From positions 6,541,413 through 6,605,412 of the forward strand of contig CM069598.1 in the NCBI GenBank assembly GCA_035771175.1: 64,000 bases of DNA. The letters are read 5' to 3'. The notes under the pieces were generated by a model. That model made no database searches. It saw only the letters and a program-made list of their open reading frames with translations, and was not told where the DNA came from. Origin of the DNA: Paratinospora sagittata. Taxonomy: Eukaryota > Streptophyta > Magnoliopsida > Ranunculales > Menispermaceae. Below are positions 58,853 through 64,000 of this stretch, piece after piece (position 1 is the stretch's first letter; the number at the start of each line of letters is the position of its first letter). A program made the translations under genes and the position numbers.

Positions 58853-60802
58853 GTAATGCTTACCAAAAACTCTCATTTTCAGTTTGTTTTTCATTCGGTA
58901 TCCAAAAACAAATGATGCTGTGACTAAGATCCATTGTGGACAGTAATTGATAATCTCAACTCTAGCTTCCATCAGGACATTAGTGACATAACCTGAGGAG
59001 ATAGAGTAAACTTGTTTAATGGGAGTGTACATGCATATCTAATCGGGAGCAATCTTCTAGTCTTGGTGCTTCTCGTCTTTAACACATGTAGCATATTCTT
59101 GAAACTATTGTTGGCAACATAGTAGTCAGAATTGCTATTTGAACAGCTGAATTGTACTATTCACCCCAAAACGATTTGAATTGGATTCATGAATCGCTAT
59201 ACCTATGAATTGTAAGTGAATTGGTTCGAATAGTAAGTGAATTGGTTTGAATCGTAAGTGAATCGGTCCGAATTAGAAGTGAATCGCTAGTTCAATCGTG
59301 GCGAATTGATTTGAATTGTGAATTTGTTAAAAAATTCTAGTGCTTTTATAACCTTATATATATACTTAACATATACAAATATATAATTCACATATGTGTC
59401 GTGAATGTTACGATTCATCAATTTGAATCCCGATTTGATTTATCAAGTCTCAAAACAATTCACTTTCGATTCATAATTTTGACTACCTTGGTTGGCAAAT
59501 GGTGCTTTTGCTTGTGGTGTGGCCTCATAAGCACTCAATCCTCAAATCCTCTTTTAACTTACAAAGCTAGGGTTTTGAAAATGTAATGGAAGCTTGCAAG
59601 TGAGATGGAGGCTATGGAGGCCATTTTTTCGGTAATATTACAGTGAACATAATGGAAACATTGACAGGAAGTATGCCACTTCGTCACTGTTGGATTGTCT
59701 TGAATCATATGTTGATGTATGTTTCGATAAATTTCAACTGTGATAAATCCAAAGGTAGCATGTAGTTATGGGAGATGTCTTGTCAAAATTTTTTATTTTA
59801 TTTTGATCTTTCCTACAGTTGTTTGATGTTGGGCATGGTTTGGATAATCTTCAATGCATTCACATGTTTGCCCCTTAAGTCATTATAATGTTCAAATGCC
59901 TTGGACATTTTTTGGAAGTCTTGTAGAAACTGGATGCACTTGTAATTAATGTTGGGATCAAGAAAATTAAACGCATTTGTACAAGTCTCACAGACATGCC
60001 AAACGAAACAATCTAGTTGATATGGTATAAGTATCATGAATTAACAGATGATTGTCACATCAAAATATTATTAATTGTAAAAAAGAGATCATTATACACA
60101 TATTAAATGCGATTTTCACGTATATTATTAGATTGTAGAACTAGCTATGATATAAATATTGTGCAGTATACTAAATGAAAAACAAAATAACTGATTGTTA
60201 TAAAGTAACTTGTAACAGTCCACTAATATTGACTAACGTGACATGAATAAATATAATTATAATGTGTAGATACTGGACATTTGATTATTCTCAAATACAC
60301 TAAAGCAAGAGTAAATGAGGATATTTATCGTTATTAGATCTAATAATTATATTAGATAAGAATAATGAATGGTTGCTAATAGATAATTTCTAATTTAAAC
60401 TGTAATGGTAAATAATTTGTCATGATTTCATTATCACTGTTTATCTAATAAATATAATTTTTTATATTTTTTATTTTCAAACCTAATAAACATAATTAAA
60501 AACTATATTTAATTGCTAATATGAACTTATACTAATTTCATTATTAGTGTTCAAAATAACGTTTGTATTATTAACACATCCCTACTTGCATTAAATGCAT
60601 TTCTAAAATATTAACTGTTCTCCTCCCATCGAATTGCGCGTCAGATAGAAATCGCGTTAACAGTCCCATCTGGTTTCTGGGAAACTCGACGCGACGAAGC
60701 GTAGTTGCTGCTGATTCGCGGTGAAACCCTCTTTCATATACTTCTTCTTCTTCGTCTTCGCATCGCGCGCGCGCTGCTCTTGAGACACTTACTCACACAG
60801 TG
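58853..60802. other. Intergenic, RTL2 to DUF1068 gene
   Basis: RTL2 3' UTR, then a hAT-like element at 59118-59490, then AT-rich DNA. The last ~180 bases before the DUF1068 start are markedly less AT-rich (cgacgcgacgaagcgtag, then a cttcttcttcttcg leader), fitting a promoter and 5' UTR. Confidence 0.45.
59118..59490. mobile_element. Non-autonomous hAT-like element with 21-bp repeats
   Basis: 373 bp with terminal repeats CATAGTAGTCA and, reverse-complemented from the right, CAAGGTAGTCA (9 of 11 match). It is flanked by a perfect 8-bp duplication GTTGGCAA (59110-59117 and 59491-59498). The interior has four copies of a 21-bp unit (aagtgaattggttygaatmgt) at 59213-59296. No coding frame. Confidence 0.83.
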
Positions 60803-63283
60803 ATGGCTGGTGGTGGTAATTGGTGCAGTCCGGTTGTATTGAAAGGCGCTTCGGCAATTATAGCTGTGTGTTTGGCAGGTTACATACTAGGTCCGCCTCT
60901 TTACTGGCACTTGACCGAGGCTTTAGCTGCTGCAGTTAGGCAAAGCGCTTCTTCGTCTTCGTCTTCCGCTGCTGCTGCTGTTTGTCCTCCTTGCATTTGC
61001 GACTGTGCTTCTCAGCCTCTTCTCTCCGTGCCTCTAGGTATTCCTCTCCTATCCATCCATCCATCGATCGATCGATCGACCGACCGATCTATTAATCTCT
61101 AGTTCTGAAGATTGCACTATTTTATTTTTTTGTTTTTTTTGGAAAGAAAATTGTTTTGGTTGTTCAGTTTGGTTGGATTTTTCGTTTTTTATGTGGAATT
61201 TTAGGAAAGTAAAGAAACCTGACTGGATTTTTTACAGATCTGGCACGATTTGATCTGAATTGGACTATTAGAGTTGAGGATGTCTTCATTTCTTTCTCGT
61301 CTAGTTTTTTTTTTTAGTTGGATCCTTATGCATAATTTGGGAATCGGAGTGGGAATAGATGGAATGTTGGCGTTGAATTACCTCGATGCGAGGTATTTTA
61401 TTAGGAAGTTTAAAGAAAATCCCGAAATTTGTGGAGAGGGGGGATGAGTGCAATTAAAGTCTGAAGATCTGTTAGATGTGGTGATTTGCGTGATTCCAAA
61501 TGGAATGAGTCAGAAAAATGTGACTGTCTGCAGATTCTCCATCCATTTACGCGTGGGAAGTCGTAACTGTTGGTATTCTTGGAGATCTCTGTGCGTTGTA
61601 TACATTTAGACTATTTGCTAAATTGAATTGTCATAGAAGGCCGATACTTATCTTGAGTACAATGGACGGAAGAGTTTAAAACAGGTGAACTTTGCAATTT
61701 TGAGTTTTGGGAAATTTATTTCCTGGCCAATTTGCTGCCAAGCAGATGATGTAGGACTACTTTCTTCAAGACCAAAATTGATTCATGAGGATAGAAGGTT
61801 GTGGTTGAAGCGTTTAGGAAAGAAGAAGGTAAAAAATATATATGAGAGGAGATTTTATTTGCTAGACAATAAGAATTAAAGTTGTGATCTGAGTAATTCT
61901 GATTTGTAAATTGAAGCATCGACTTGTTTCTAGAGCTAAGAATATGAGCAAGAGGCTAGGTTTTTTGGATCTGAAACCAAAATTTAGTGAGGAAAAACTA
62001 AATAGATATAGGAGACTAGTAGATTCATAATACTTATTTTATCCATACATTGTGGAAGCCAACTATGAATACTTTCCGAGGGCTTTTTACGTATGTATCT
62101 CTTCCTTTCCTTTTATTAGTGGATGGGAAGTTTTTGTTTTCGGTAAGAATCTTAGTCAAGTCCATTTTCCCGTAAAGGTTCCTTCTTCCCAACATATGCA
62201 CTACCGAAGGAAATGACTTTTGACCTTTCTTATTTTCTCGGAGGAGGAGGATGTGGTACTTGTAACTGTGTTCATGAAGGTGAAAAAGCTAACAACAGGC
62301 AGGTATTACTAGGTAAAGAAGGAAATATGAGTTCATTACCTTTGTTTGTGCGTGATTCCATCTTGTTTGAGCAAAAGAGTTTCTGCCGCATGGCCATTCA
62401 GGGGTTCAACCTAATAAATAAATCTTCATTTCACTCACCGATAATCATAGATACACATCAGTTGAACTTGAAAGGAGAAGAATATCACAGAATGCTGATG
62501 CTGATTCCCACTATGTATATCAGCATAAAGTGAAGAGAACATTGTGACTCCTATTGGTCGATATGTGGTTCTTCGTTTCCTCATTTGTTGTAGTTTTTTT
62601 TTTTTTGAAATGATTTTAAGCTTGCTTGTTATCTTCTAACCATCTTGATGTTGGAGCTTGTGCTTTTTCTGGGGGATTTGGATGGGGAAAATGCAGGATT
62701 TTTAAGACAAGCTTTGAGCAATCCAAGGAAAGTGTAAATATTTTAATTGACAAATAATGAGGCCTTTCTTGATATTATTGAGGAGCCATTAGTATTGGAG
62801 GTATTTGAAAATTTTGGCATCTAAATCACCTTATACATAAGTTTGTGCTTGTTGCTCTGCAACATTTCAGATGTTTTGCCATTTTTTTACATTTTTTTTT
62901 AATTTTTGTAATCCAAGATATTTTCTTTTTGCTTGTATATTTGTGCACATTAATAATAATAACAATGCTAATCCCTGCTTGTATATGCGTCATTGCACCT
63001 TTGTATTTAAAATGCGTTCTCTGTTCATGTGATACTTCTAAGTTTACATTGTGCTGATCTGGTTGACATTGCTGCTGGTATGTGATATCCTAAGAATCTG
63101 GTGGTGTCTGCTTTTGTTGTCTTTGATAACAAAGTACTTTTCATCATTTTGCTAACTACATTAAATTATTTGTTTGTCTTGTAATTCCTTAATGATCTTT
63201 TTTGTTTCTTCTAGTCAAGCAGGAGCTAATTTGCTATTTTTCATTTTGTATTTCTGCAGGATTGAGCAACAGTTCCTATGCAG
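60803..63283 (+). CDS. DUF1068 family protein, 5' part only
   Basis: Two exons are visible: 60803-61037 and 63260-63283. Exon 2 ends in phase 1 at a GTTAGT donor, and no later exon lies in the window, so the gene continues to the right. The first 86 residues start MAGGGNWCSPVVLKGASAII. A membrane segment covers about 14-35 (GASAIIAVCLAGYILGPPLY), followed by a Ser/Ala run encoded by a tcg/gct microsatellite and a Cys-rich patch (CPPCICDCASQP). This layout matches plant DUF1068 proteins, a family that includes Arabidopsis NKS1-related Golgi proteins. The conserved coiled-coil C-terminal domain is off the window, so the subfamily cannot be fixed. Intron 1 is 2.2 kb and starts with an ATCC/ATCG microsatellite near 61050-61090. 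Confidence 0.8.
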
Positions 63284-64000
63284 GTTAGTTCTCCATCTCT
63301 GTTACTTGCAAGATGATTACTGATACATGAAAAGCAATTTACTATACATTTTATTTCCTTCTAATTATAGCAATATTTCCTTTCAATTATCATCTTTTAG
63401 TAAGAAAATTTCTTTAGTTTGGGTGAATAATCCTTGTGAAATTTTAAGGGATAATTATACATATCAAAGAAAATCCCAAAGTAGAAGAGAAATAATCTGT
63501 TGTTTATTTATTTATTTATTTTTAAAGTGGACTGGAAAGATTACCTGCCTCTTTTATGTTTCTATCTATACTCATCCTAGGGTGTTGGGCTACCTTCCTG
63601 TCTTGAACTGTTGAACTTATCCCAAATTGCAGTGCCTTGAAGATCTCTTCCCGAACTTTTTTTTCTTCATTTTCTTTTTCTAATTTTGATCTAAATTGGA
63701 GTTGATGGAAGGAAATGGCTTTAGAAGATTTTCCCCGACTCATATGTATTTCTTTTTAACTTCTCCATGATTTTGTGAATCGAGAGAGGTGTATTTGCCT
63801 GAGAACATTTTGGCCGTCCATGAGGTCGTTGTTGGTTGCTTATACCCCTTCCCTGCCTTGAGCTCTATTCATTTACCAACTCTATGAGAACTAGAAATCT
63901 CCTTTCAAAGCCTTACAATTTTAGGGTTGTTATTTGTACTTGGGCACATTGAAATATCTAATTGAAATAGATTGTTATGCCAGAAGAGATTCTTGATCTG

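Noticed and set aside
62213..62533. 106-aa open frame in DUF1068 intron 1
   Set aside because: No family match and no splice logic linking it to the flanking exons, which join in phase without it.

Overview
This is nuclear DNA from a flowering plant, most likely a core eudicot. The evidence is GT-AG introns with AT-rich interiors, a multi-exon plastid branching-enzyme gene, two intronless PLS-class PPR genes, a STIG1 peptide gene, and several plant transposon types (Ty3/Gypsy, L1, RTE, tRNA-derived SINEs, hAT-like non-autonomous elements). I cannot name the species. Eleven protein-coding genes are supported. Ten look complete and the last runs off the right edge. Exon boundaries were placed by hand on GT/AG sites and checked for reading-frame closure.

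Layout. 1-1633 holds no gene, only a diverged tandem duplication. 1634-6467 is a decayed Ty3/Gypsy element with a full 5' LTR, a primer-binding site, protease and RT remnants, and a truncated 3' LTR. 6741-8978 is an organelle-type PPR gene. 11354-14876 (minus) is a dienelactone-hydrolase-family gene. 16657-17867 is a membrane-anchored WAK-type galacturonan-binding protein without a kinase. 18427-19854 is a second PPR gene. 20207-21646 (minus) is a PL1/Amb a 1-type pectate lyase. 23335-23835 is a STIG1-like secreted Cys-rich protein. 25685-29127 is a PLP-homeostasis protein (YggS/PROSC family). 31711-39946 is a 21-exon branching enzyme 3 (EMB2729/BE1-like). 41265-49913 is the CCR4-NOT subunit CNOT9/RCD1, with a dead L1 LINE in intron 3. 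51726-58852 is an RNase III-like RTL2-type gene with a 5.75-kb last intron. 60803 to beyond the window is a DUF1068 protein.

These are mostly independent genes, not a pathway. Two themes recur. Three neighbours act at or outside the cell wall (galacturonan-binding protein, pectate lyase, STIG1). From memory, this block followed by the PLP protein mirrors an Arabidopsis chromosome 1 segment near At1g11915-At1g11930, so it is probably ancestral microsynteny. The right half (branching enzyme 3, CNOT9, RTL2) recalls Arabidopsis At3g20420-At3g20800.

I found no convincing undescribed biological system. The items most worth a second look are the substituted GH13 active site of the branching-enzyme homologue, the near-perfect 66-nt head-to-head tRNA-like hairpin at 10313-10450, three hAT-like elements with perfect 8-bp target duplications, a matched pair of SINEs with clear target duplications, and a 48-bp (16-codon) repeat nested in a 275-bp duplication inside the RTL2 intron.
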